24,776 bases of DNA, from positions 1 to 24,776 of IMG/VR virus record IMGVR_UViG_3300046451_000578; one strand, 5' to 3'. This document shows positions 16,167-22,237 of this stretch, in pieces; within the stretch, counting starts at the first letter, position 1; each line of letters starts with the position of its first letter. The translations under genes were made by a program, and so were the position numbers. This DNA comes from a virus. The notes under the pieces were generated by a model that saw only the letters and a list, made by a program, of their open reading frames with translations, was not told the origin of the DNA and made no database searches.

Positions 16167-17351
16167 ATGAGTATTGAAAATGAGGTTCCCACATCTGACC
16201 AAATTCCGCTCTACTACCATGACAAAGGGAGAGTGCGGTTCATGTATCGGGGGCGAGCCTACACATTGTTTAAGCCGAAGCTGGGTTCAAATTTCTACAT
16301 AAAAATCCAGCGTCAGGGCTACCGCAAAACAACCTCCCTGCACACTGTCGATCCAGTTCGGGCCGTTACTATGGCTGTGGGGGTCATCGACTTCATGCTG
16401 ACCGGCATTGATCCAGAGGCGTTGAAGGAACCGTCTCACGCCACCGCTGATTTGGTTACTCGTTCGTACCGGGTCATTGCATTGCGTCACGGGTTGAAGG
16501 AACGAACCGTGGAGGGAAATATTTCAGCTTTCAAGAAAATCATTGGCCGACGTAAATCGCTCAAAAGTTTCCCCATATCCCGGCTCACTGGAAAACTCGT
16601 CCGCGAATTTATTGATTTTGAACTGGACTTAATTGCGGGGCAGGGCGAAGACGCCCGGCAAACCAAACTTCGCAGCATTCAGTCCAATTTGAAACAGGCG
16701 AAGTCAATATTCAAAAAGGCATTCCACTCCCGGTACGAGGATGCGGGCATCTACCTCGGCAACCTCGATGACTTCATGCTGGAACAAACCGAGACTCCAG
16801 CCACGGTGGATAAAGAGCCGCTGGAGGATGAAGTGGTGGAGGTGTTGGATGCGAAGGTGGAGGCGTTGAGTGAGGTGCGGCCAGATTTTCATGCGGCCTA
16901 TTTGCTGGCCAAGTCCACGCTTCGCCGAGGTGAAATCCAGCGGGCCAAATGGGATTGGGTTCAAATGAAAAAGGGCCAGCCACACATTGTCATGTCAGCA
17001 GATCAGAAAGGCAAGCGGCCCACCGCCATACCGCTCGACCCCGCCATTTATGAAGCCCTCCAGCAATGGTACAAATTAACTGATGACAAGGAATACATCC
17101 TACCCGAAGACGGCTGGACGGGCGAACGCTGCGGATATTTTATGAAGGAATTGGATAAGTGGTTGAGGGTCGAGGGTGGACTCAAAACCGACAAAACATT
17201 CCACGAACTCCGCGCCCACACACTCCACACCATCCGAGAGAAATATGGGCTGGAAGTTGCGGCCACCGTGGGGCGTCACTCGGAGGCTGGCATCACCGCA
17301 AAACACTACACAGGCAAGAAGCAAACCCCCGCCAATTTCAGCTTTCAATAA
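16167..17351 (+). CDS. int: Tyrosine integrase (site-specific recombinase)
   Basis: 394 residues. Catalyses recombination between attP and a host tRNA gene. Residues ~90-185 form the core-binding SAM-like domain (SYRVIALRHGLKERTVEGN). The catalytic domain runs from ~215 with the full residue set: Arg253 in TLRRGEI, a beta-hairpin Lys at 281 or 283 (ADQKGKRPTAIPL), His346-x-x-Arg349 in FHELRAHTLH, His371 in VGRHSE, and nucleophile Tyr381 in AKHYTG. An N-terminal region (~20-75, RVRFMYRGRAYTLFKPK) may be the arm-type DNA-binding part. It lies directly beside the tRNA-derived attP candidate, as expected. Nothing suggests truncation. Confidence 0.93.
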   Translation: MSIENEVPTSDQIPLYYHDKGRVRFMYRGRAYTLFKPKLGSNFYIKIQRQGYRKTTSLHTVDPVRAVTMAVGVIDFMLTGIDPEALKEPSHATADLVTRSYRVIALRHGLKERTVEGNISAFKKIIGRRKSLKSFPISRLTGKLVREFIDFELDLIAGQGEDARQTKLRSIQSNLKQAKSIFKKAFHSRYEDAGIYLGNLDDFMLEQTETPATVDKEPLEDEVVEVLDAKVEALSEVRPDFHAAYLLAKSTLRRGEIQRAKWDWVQMKKGQPHIVMSADQKGKRPTAIPLDPAIYEALQQWYKLTDDKEYILPEDGWTGERCGYFMKELDKWLRVEGGLKTDKTFHELRAHTLHTIREKYGLEVAATVGRHSEAGITAKHYTGKKQTPANFSFQ

Positions 17352-17388
17352 AAAGATGAAAAAATTCACAATTAAAACTTGTAAAATA

Positions 17389-17604
17389 ATGAGTGAGAGT
17401 CCACCGTCTTCCGTGTGCCGAACTAACATGAACGAAAACACACACAGAGTATTAGTAAAACTAGATAACGAAACCCGCGACAAGGCCAAGACTCAAGCGC
17501 GGCTCCTCGGCGTTCGGCTGTCCGAACACTACCGAAAAACTCTAACGGCTGGACTCAACGAATTCCAGAACGCCGACTTGTTAGAAAAAATCAAACAGAT
17601 ATGA
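17389..17604 (+). CDS. Ribbon-helix-helix (CopG/Arc-like) protein
   Basis: A small DNA-binding candidate. The clear domain is HRVLVKLDNETRDKAKTQAR, then LLGVRLSEHYRKTL: one strand with alternating residues followed by two helices, as in Arc/CopG/MetJ-type dimers. The start is uncertain. ATGs at 17356 (82 aa), 17389 (71 aa) and 17428 (58 aa) share the frame and none has a clear SD; the domain itself starts just after 17428. The stretch before it (17340-17390) is very AT-rich and could hold a promoter. Following the integrase on the same strand, it could be an excisionase-like factor or a repressor of the lysogeny region. That role is inference. Confidence 0.62.
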   Translation: MSESPPSSVCRTNMNENTHRVLVKLDNETRDKAKTQARLLGVRLSEHYRKTLTAGLNEFQNADLLEKIKQI

Positions 17605-17677
17605 AAAACACCCCCCTCCAAAACAACGGGTTGAGTCAGCGGGCATGTGTCCGTGTAGGATCAACCCCACTAATTTT

Positions 17678-18046
17678 ATGGGGGCAAAAAAGAAACAGCC
17701 GAAGCGATCGGTTCTGGAGATTCGTTTCGCATATATTTGGGGAATTATGGACGGGCCAAAACTCGTCGAGGAACTCGCCTTTCACCCGAAGCGAAAATGG
17801 AGGTTCGATTTCGCACATCCAGCAACCAAAACCGCAATCGAGATTGAGGGCGGCGTCTGGAGCGGGGGGCGGCACACAAAACCCGCAGGGTTTACGAAAG
17901 ACTGCGAGAAGTACAATGCCGCTGCTGCCGCTGGCTGGACAGTCTTTAGGCTCACCGGCTATCACATTAACAAGGAACATATTGACCCGATAAAACAGTT
18001 CATATTATGCCAGAAGAACACGCGAAACATTCCCCCTCTCAACTAA
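17678..18046 (+). CDS. Vsr/DUF559-like PD-(D/E)XK endonuclease
   Basis: 122 residues from ATG 17678 (an ATG at 17645 would add 11). The pattern is that of very-short-patch/DUF559-type nucleases: Glu14 in SVLEIRFAYIW, Asp44 in KRKWRFDFAHP, E-x-E at 55-57 in AIEIEGGVWSGGRH, then a helix with DCEKYNAAAAAGWTVFRLT. This typical phage form likely cuts or nicks DNA with metal ions; its substrate (junctions, mismatches or foreign DNA) is unknown. It overlaps the following nuclease cistron by 40 bases, so expression is coupled with the RecB-like nuclease. A CCCC/GGGG hairpin (17665-17684) covers the start codon and could reduce initiation. Confidence 0.66.
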   Translation: MGAKKKQPKRSVLEIRFAYIWGIMDGPKLVEELAFHPKRKWRFDFAHPATKTAIEIEGGVWSGGRHTKPAGFTKDCEKYNAAAAAGWTVFRLTGYHINKEHIDPIKQFILCQKNTRNIPPLN

Positions 18047-18177
18047 AAAGTAAAAAAATATGCCCGCAATGGACGAACGATTCCAGTGGTGACACGACCG
18101 CCGCCGACGAGGGGACGATGCTTCACGACGTAATGGAGAAATGGGCGATTGCCATTAAGGAGGGAGACTTCAAGTGA
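18007..18177 (+). CDS. N-terminal part of a RecB/Cas4-like nuclease (DUF2800 type), separate upstream cistron
   Basis: A 56-residue frame that corresponds to the N-terminus of DUF2800-type PD-(D/E)XK exonucleases. HSPSQLKSKKICPQW holds the N-terminal cysteine (Cys19), and AADEGTMLHDVMEKW matches RecB-family motif I (G-T-x-x-H, His40). It ends at a TGA overlapping the GTG start of the next cistron, which holds the remaining motifs. Alone it has no complete active site. It begins inside the 3' end of the Vsr-like gene. It may be a small subunit, or the first part of a frameshifted fusion. A recent one-base loss in a formerly single gene is the main alternative. Confidence 0.66.
   Translation: MPEEHAKHSPSQLKSKKICPQWTNDSSGDTTAADEGTMLHDVMEKWAIAIKEGDFK
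18157..18163 (+). promoter_or_regulatory. Internal SD (AAGGAGG) before the second nuclease cistron
   Basis: AAGGAGG lies ten bases upstream of GTG 18174, inside the end of the first nuclease cistron. It is among the strongest SD matches in the window, where many genes have none. It supports deliberate re-initiation at GTG 18174. SD-like elements at this distance can also stimulate -1 frameshifting, as in dnaX, but no slippery heptamer is present here. Confidence 0.6.
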
Positions 18178-19100
18178 GTTACGAACTACCCACACTAACG
18201 GACGAACACGCCACGTTGGTTGGTTGGTGCATGAAGAAGGTCGAGCCGCGACTTCGACAGGCCGACCAATTCTACGTTGAGTGCCGACTAGAAATCCCCG
18301 ACATAACGTGGGGAACGTGCGACGAGGTGTTGCTCACCGGCACTCACATCACGCTCATTGATTACAAATTCGGCAAGTGGATTGTCGATGATCCGAAGGA
18401 CAATATGCAAGCCAAGGCCTACACCCTCGGCGCGTTTCACAAATTTCCAGAAGCCAAAACTGCCGAGTTCATATTTCTAACCCCGCGACACAAACTGGAA
18501 CAGTCGTCGAGTTTCAAGCGCGAGGAGGCGATGGGCTGGACGGACGAATTTAAGACTATTGTGGCGCGAGCCGATGACCCCTCCAGCCCGTACCGGCCCG
18601 ACTCCGAAAACTGCCTATTTTGCGGGAGTAAATCCCGTTGCCCCGAATTACAAAAACGCGCTATGGATATTGCAGAAGATTACGACGGGCTACTCCTACC
18701 GGAGTCAGCGAAAACAGCGGCCCTCACCAACCCAATTCAACTCCAGCGGGCGTTGGATGTGGCGTCCATCATGGAACGATGGGCGAGGAACGTCCGCAAC
18801 ACCGCACTCGAACTGCGCCTCGAAGGTGTGGAGATACCGGGGTACGAACTCAAGCAAACCGCCGGGAACCGCAAGATCAAGGACGTTGCCAGCGCGTGGA
18901 GCGCACTAAAAGAAATCGTTCCGCAGGAGGAATTTCTGGAGGCGTGTTCAATAACCCTCGGAACACTGGAGAAGAAGCTCAAGGAGCAAGCCCCGCGTGG
19001 GCAGAAACAAGAATTTGCCAAATCCACCCTCGATGTTCTGGACGGTCTAGGATTAGTCGAGCGTGGGAGGGACAAAACATACCTAACGAAAAAACGATGA
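18174..19100 (+). CDS. RecB/Cas4-like PD-(D/E)XK exonuclease, main part (DUF2800 type)
   Basis: 308 residues from GTG. The nuclease core is clear: Glu37 (YVECRLE), Asp50 (GTCDEVLL), Asp63-Tyr-Lys65 (IDYKFGKW) and Q79-x3-Y83 (DNMQAKAYTLGA), the RecB-family motifs II, III and QxxxY. Three cysteines follow (Cys147, Cys150, Cys156 in NCLFCGSKSRC), matching the C-terminal ligands of a 4Fe-4S cluster. The fourth ligand and motif I are in the preceding cistron. The C-terminal ~110 residues are helical (AWSALKEIVPQEEFL). Expected role: DNA end resection for phage recombination with the neighbouring protein. It overlaps the next gene by four bases (ATGA). Splitting at its N-terminus is the odd feature. 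Confidence 0.78.
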   Translation: MSYELPTLTDEHATLVGWCMKKVEPRLRQADQFYVECRLEIPDITWGTCDEVLLTGTHITLIDYKFGKWIVDDPKDNMQAKAYTLGAFHKFPEAKTAEFIFLTPRHKLEQSSSFKREEAMGWTDEFKTIVARADDPSSPYRPDSENCLFCGSKSRCPELQKRAMDIAEDYDGLLLPESAKTAALTNPIQLQRALDVASIMERWARNVRNTALELRLEGVEIPGYELKQTAGNRKIKDVASAWSALKEIVPQEEFLEACSITLGTLEKKLKEQAPRGQKQEFAKSTLDVLDGLGLVERGRDKTYLTKKR

Positions 19101-19804
19101 CTGATAAAAAGAAAAAAAGCAGCGGCAACGCTGGGACGACCACAGCTATAGCCCTCCCGCAACCGGCGGCTGGATCTGTTAGTGGAGAAATAGACACAAG
19201 TGATTTGGTTGTTCCATCCCTCAAGATGGCCGCTAAAACCGGCGAGTTGGGCGAACTGTTCATGCCCGGTTCACTGGTACTGAACGCCGAGTACGCACTG
19301 TACGGGGCGCGAGCCGACGAGCCAGAGAAGAAAAAGGAAGACCCTGTTTGGCTAACGGTTCTCCACGCCAAAAAATCCTACTACGAACACACCGAGTATG
19401 GGTCTGGCACAATGCCTAAAACCGCCGACACGCTGGATGAAGTGCTGGCTCAAGGTGGCTCACTCGAATGGGTGGATGGCGCGAAGCCAACATGGAACCC
19501 GCAAGTGTGTTGCACTGTGCTGGTACGAGGGGACGATGAAGCCTATTTCCCGTGGGAGTTTGGCAAACACCGCTACGCTATGGCCCGATGGGTTCTCTCC
19601 AGTTTCAGCGCGTACAACAACGCCGCCAAACCCATCCTCACCGCTGCGGCCCTAAACCTCCGCGCCGGGCTGGAGTATGGGAGTTGGGGCTTAACCTCGG
19701 CACTCAAGAAAAAAGGGGCTAATAGCTGGTACATTCCAGTGCTGACCACCGGGGAGAAAAACGACGAAAAATTCGCCACTTGGGCGCGACAACTTACCCA
19801 CTGA
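19097..19804 (+). CDS. Unrecognised protein in the recombination/replication operon, possible ssDNA-binding or annealing partner
   Basis: 235 residues from ATG 19097; the frame is open far upstream, but that part is a shadow of the nuclease gene. The N-terminus is Lys/Ser-rich and flexible (TDKKKKSSGNAG). SDLVVPSLKMAAKTGELGEL, LFMPGSLVLN, WLTVLHAKKSYYEHTEYG and YFPWEFGKHRYAMARWVLS follow. It overlaps the RecB-like nuclease stop (ATGA) and precedes the DNA polymerase. In many phages a DUF2800 nuclease is followed by a single-strand DNA-binding-type protein (for example DUF2815), so that role is plausible from context. No OB-fold signature was verified and no acidic C-terminal tip is present. 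Confidence 0.62.
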   Translation: MTDKKKKSSGNAGTTTAIALPQPAAGSVSGEIDTSDLVVPSLKMAAKTGELGELFMPGSLVLNAEYALYGARADEPEKKKEDPVWLTVLHAKKSYYEHTEYGSGTMPKTADTLDEVLAQGGSLEWVDGAKPTWNPQVCCTVLVRGDDEAYFPWEFGKHRYAMARWVLSSFSAYNNAAKPILTAAALNLRAGLEYGSWGLTSALKKKGANSWYIPVLTTGEKNDEKFATWARQLTH

Positions 19805-19826
19805 TCGGAGGGGGTTGTGTGGGTAC

Positions 19827-19868
19827 GGGGTGGCGGCGGAGGTTATTCATTTCCTCCGTTGCTGCCCC
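19827..19868 (+). terminator. Long RNA hairpin just upstream of the polymerase gene (terminator/attenuator candidate)
   Basis: GGGGTGGCGGCGGAGG (19827-19842) pairs with CCTCCGTTGCTGCCCC (19853-19868) over all 16 positions if four G-U pairs are allowed, closing a 10-base loop. G-U pairing works only in plus-strand RNA, so the structure is for that transcript. ATTTTAAAAAATG follows, so the stem ends 10 bases before the polymerase ATG. It resembles a terminator with a short T-run. It may terminate, attenuate, or control initiation at a start with no SD. Confidence 0.6.
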
Positions 19869-19878
19869 ATTTTAAAAA

Positions 19879-21603
19879 ATGATAGCTATAGATTTCGAGA
19901 CATATTACGACGCCGAATGCACCGTTAAGGGACTCGGCCCCGATGCCTATTGCCGTCATCCAAAATTTGATCCGTACATGGTGTCGCTGTACGGAGATGG
20001 CATTGACTATGTTGGGCCGACGCAAGATGCGCCTTGGTGCGATATTCCAGCCGACGCACCGTTCGTGGCGCACAATGCGGCGTTCGATTCCACGGTGTTC
20101 GAGGCGGCACAGCGCATGGGCTACATCCCCGGCGACTTAACCCCAACATGGGATTGCTCCGCAAATCTCGCCGTGTATGTCCAATGTCCGCGCAATCTCA
20201 AAGGGTTCGCGGAACAAATGTTGGGGGTGAAACCTGACAAATCGGTACGGGACAACATGAAGGGCAAGCTCCCCGCTGACCTCGATAAAACCGAACTCAA
20301 AGCCCTGCTCGAATACGCCCGCTATGACTCCGTTTATTGTCACGAACTATGGCGGCTATATGAAAAGTATTGGCCTTACCATGAAAGAATTTTAGCCCGC
20401 CACACAATGACAAGCGGGCAGCGCGGCATTCAAATCGACAAACCGAAACTGGATGCCGGGGTCGAGACACTTTATGAGATCAAGGAAGCGGCGGGGAAGA
20501 AGGTTCCGTGGAGCGCGGACGAGGAACCCATCAATTCCCTTAAACAACTTAAAATTTATTGCGCCAAGGAAGGCATACCGGCCCCACTCAGCACGAACCA
20601 GAACGAACCCGAATGTGTGGAGTGGGAGGCCGAGTATGGTGACAAATATCCAGTGGTGGCTGCGCTGCGCGATTGGCGAAAATCCAACCGGCTACTCCGA
20701 CTATTTCAGACCGTCAATACTCGACTGCGCGAGGATGGAACAATGCCGTTTGGCCTCAAATACTTTGGCGCAACCCTAACGGGGCGTTGGTCAGGCGATA
20801 CCGGCCTAAATATGCAGAATCTCCCACGGGGCGAGAGCTTCGGGATCGACACTCGCAGCTTGTTCATTCCACGGCCCGGTAAGAAATTTATCATTTGTGA
20901 TCTGGCGCAGATCGAACCCCGCGTCATGGCGTGGCTCACCGACAATACTGAAATGATGGACTACGTTCGCAAAGGCGAGGACATCTACACGGCCCATGCA
21001 CTATCCACAATGGGACTGGATAAGGTGGACAAGCAAGCCCGGCAACTCGCCAAGATTCGAGTGCTGGGGTTGGGGTATGGGTGCGGGGCCGCTCGATTCA
21101 AGCAGATCGCCGATAATTGGGGCGTGACGCTATCCAAGGACGAGGCCGAACACACCGTCAAGGAGTATCGCCGCACGAATCCAGAAATTAAAAACTTTTG
21201 GAGACAACGGGAACGAGAATTCAAAAAAGATGTTAACCAAAACCACTATTATGAACTCCCAAGCGGGCGGCACATTTCGTACTTCAATGTGTTGCACAAA
21301 AATGATCAGTGGTTTGCGTCGATCACAAGAGGCGCAACTCCACGGCACTGGTACGGCGGGAAGTTGGTCGAGAATGTAGTGCAAGCCACCGCCCGCGACG
21401 TATTCGCTGAACACTACTACAACATTGTCCGTTCGGGGTTCGAGGTTTTATGGACAGTCCACGATGAAATCATTGTGGAGGTGGACGAGGACGATACACA
21501 AGCCTGTGCCGAAATTCAGGATTTAATGAGCCGCACTCCAGAGTGGATTAAAGGATGCCCCGTCGCGGCAGAGGCGCACGAGGCGAGCGCGTATACGAAA
21601 TGA
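19879..21603 (+). CDS. Family A DNA polymerase with 3'-5' exonuclease
   Basis: 574 residues; the phage replicative polymerase. Proofreading domain: Asp5/Glu7 (IDFETYY), Asn66/Asp70 (AHNAAFD) and Tyr146/Asp150 (YARYD) are all present. Polymerase domain: GRWSGDTGLNMQNLPRG (302-318), motif A with Asp341 (DLAQIEPRVM), an O-helix with Arg388, Lys392, Leu396 and Tyr400 (ARQLAKIRVLGLGYG), and motif C with His528-Asp529-Glu530 (TVHDEIIVEV). Leu396 corresponds to E. coli Pol I F762, a form associated with temperate phages. There is no 5'-3' exonuclease domain. The ATG is used because the first exonuclease motif begins at residue 4; no SD is visible. Confidence 0.95.
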   Translation: MIAIDFETYYDAECTVKGLGPDAYCRHPKFDPYMVSLYGDGIDYVGPTQDAPWCDIPADAPFVAHNAAFDSTVFEAAQRMGYIPGDLTPTWDCSANLAVYVQCPRNLKGFAEQMLGVKPDKSVRDNMKGKLPADLDKTELKALLEYARYDSVYCHELWRLYEKYWPYHERILARHTMTSGQRGIQIDKPKLDAGVETLYEIKEAAGKKVPWSADEEPINSLKQLKIYCAKEGIPAPLSTNQNEPECVEWEAEYGDKYPVVAALRDWRKSNRLLRLFQTVNTRLREDGTMPFGLKYFGATLTGRWSGDTGLNMQNLPRGESFGIDTRSLFIPRPGKKFIICDLAQIEPRVMAWLTDNTEMMDYVRKGEDIYTAHALSTMGLDKVDKQARQLAKIRVLGLGYGCGAARFKQIADNWGVTLSKDEAEHTVKEYRRTNPEIKNFWRQREREFKKDVNQNHYYELPSGRHISYFNVLHKNDQWFASITRGATPRHWYGGKLVENVVQATARDVFAEHYYNIVRSGFEVLWTVHDEIIVEVDEDDTQACAEIQDLMSRTPEWIKGCPVAAEAHEASAYTK

Positions 21604-21619
21604 AAACAGCACGAATACT

Positions 21620-21736
21620 ATGGACGGCATAAACGACGAACGACCAACCGAATGCCCCGACTGCGGGCTACGGTATACGCAGGAAGATTGTGGAGGAGGC
21701 GACTGTCCGAGGTGCGATGATGGTGATGATGAATAA
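21620..21736 (+). CDS. Zinc-ribbon microprotein
   Basis: A 38-residue frame beginning 17 bases after the polymerase stop. It has two CxxC knuckles (ECPDCGLRYTQ and GDCPRC; Cys12, 15, 29, 32, plus Cys24), the pattern of a small zinc ribbon, and ends in an acidic Asp-rich tail (CDDGDDE). Such tiny proteins often bind nucleic acid or act as adaptors for replication or transcription proteins. No SD is seen. Paired knuckles in a conserved place make it more likely real than chance, but its length leaves doubt. Confidence 0.55.
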   Translation: MDGINDERPTECPDCGLRYTQEDCGGGDCPRCDDGDDE

Positions 21737-21738
21737 TT

Positions 21739-21835
21739 TAGTGGCGGTCAACAAAAAAAACAAAAACCCGGCGGAACGAAAGGCCGCTTTTAGTTTAAGG
21801 TTTTTGGGTTTCTAGTTGGGCAAGACCCGCCACTA
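21739..21835 (+). ncRNA. Candidate structured RNA element (leader or small RNA)
   Basis: No reading frame covers this stretch, but nested complementary segments do. The outer pair is TAGTGGCGG (21739-21747) with CCGCCACTA (21827-21835), 9 perfect base pairs. The middle pair is CAAAAACC (21761-21768) with GGTTTTTG (21799-21806). The inner pair is GCGG (21771-21774) with CCGC (21784-21787). A further hairpin GGG-TT-TCT/AGA-CCC (21806-21828) competes with the outer stem. A terminator-like hairpin follows at once. The set resembles a riboswitch-like or attenuator leader, or a small RNA. I match it to no known class. Confidence 0.42.
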
Positions 21836-21836
21836 G

Positions 21837-21873
21837 CCCCCGGCTCGCGATTGCGGTGTTCGGGGGAGCTTTT
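21837..21873 (+). terminator. Terminator-like hairpin
   Basis: CCCCCG (21837-21842) pairs with CGGGGG (21861-21866). Inside it CGC and GCG flank a GATT loop (21847-21855). AGCTTTT follows, a short T-run ending at the next gene's ATG (21874). It could end transcripts from the polymerase operon or act as the expression platform of the upstream folded element. The run of only four T makes efficiency uncertain. Confidence 0.45.
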
Positions 21874-22038
21874 ATGAACCGAGACACGAACGAGTATGAA
21901 ATATCTGACGCCTGCCCTGAATCAATGAGTTTAGGAACGCGAAAGGAGTTCAATGAAAAGTACGAAAAATGGGAAATCAAACAAGCCAACCAACCCCCCA
22001 CATGGCGGTGGATTTACGAGGAGGAAACCGATGACTGA
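21874..22038 (+). CDS. Small acidic protein, function unknown
   Basis: 54 residues, rich in Glu, Trp and Asn (NRDTNEYEISDACPESMSLG; KEFNEKYEKWEIKQANQPPT; WRWIYEEETDD). No family recognised. The in-frame GTG at 21856 would lie inside the terminator-like stem, so ATG is preferred. The 3' end overlaps the next gene by eight bases and contains that gene's SD (GAGGAGGA). It is likely a small replication-region accessory protein, with no specific evidence. Confidence 0.5.
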   Translation: MNRDTNEYEISDACPESMSLGTRKEFNEKYEKWEIKQANQPPTWRWIYEEETDD

Positions 22039-22237
22039 ACCGCACGAAATTGAAAAGCTTGAGGAACGAGTGCGCGACCTTGAACGCCAACTGGTTCAGG
22101 GACGAGTGGAGCATATAAACGAAATGGCTATTCTCAAACACGACCTCATGCGGGCTAATTTAAAAGCTCGACTCAAACTGCAAGACGAAATCGCCGCCCG
22201 AAAAACAGCACGACGGGAAGCACAATTCTCAGACTAA
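22031..22237 (+). CDS. Small coiled-coil protein, function unknown
   Basis: 68 residues from ATG 22031, chosen because GAGGAGGA lies just upstream; an in-frame ATG at 21953 would give 94 residues but no SD. Almost the whole protein is a charged helix with heptad-like spacing (EIEKLEERVRDLERQLVQ; LMRANLKARLKLQDEI), ending in a basic segment (AARKTARREAQFSD). The primase ATG follows immediately after its stop. It may be an adaptor for the primase/helicase, but this is inferred only from position. Confidence 0.58.
   Translation: MTEPHEIEKLEERVRDLERQLVQGRVEHINEMAILKHDLMRANLKARLKLQDEIAARKTARREAQFSD

Noticed and set aside
17176-17388. N-terminal extension of the ribbon-helix-helix gene into the integrase
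   Set aside because: This part is antiparallel in character to nothing known and only mirrors integrase codons; the RHH domain starts near 17428.
17601-17993. 130-residue frame over the Vsr-like nuclease
   Set aside because: Its ATG overlaps the previous stop, but the protein is low-complexity shadow sequence, while the overlapping frame has a clear nuclease pattern.
18159-18177. Programmed -1 frameshift with a canonical slippery heptamer
   Set aside because: No X-XXY-YYZ sequence exists in the only window where the frames overlap; re-initiation at GTG is simpler.
18638-19096. N-terminal extension of the 235-residue protein
   Set aside because: Overlaps the RecB-like nuclease completely in another frame and has Arg/Gly-rich shadow composition; ATG 19097 overlapping the nuclease stop is the natural start.
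21856-21873. GTG start for the 54-residue protein
   Set aside because: The codon lies inside the terminator-like stem and adds only six residues; ATG 21874 is more likely.
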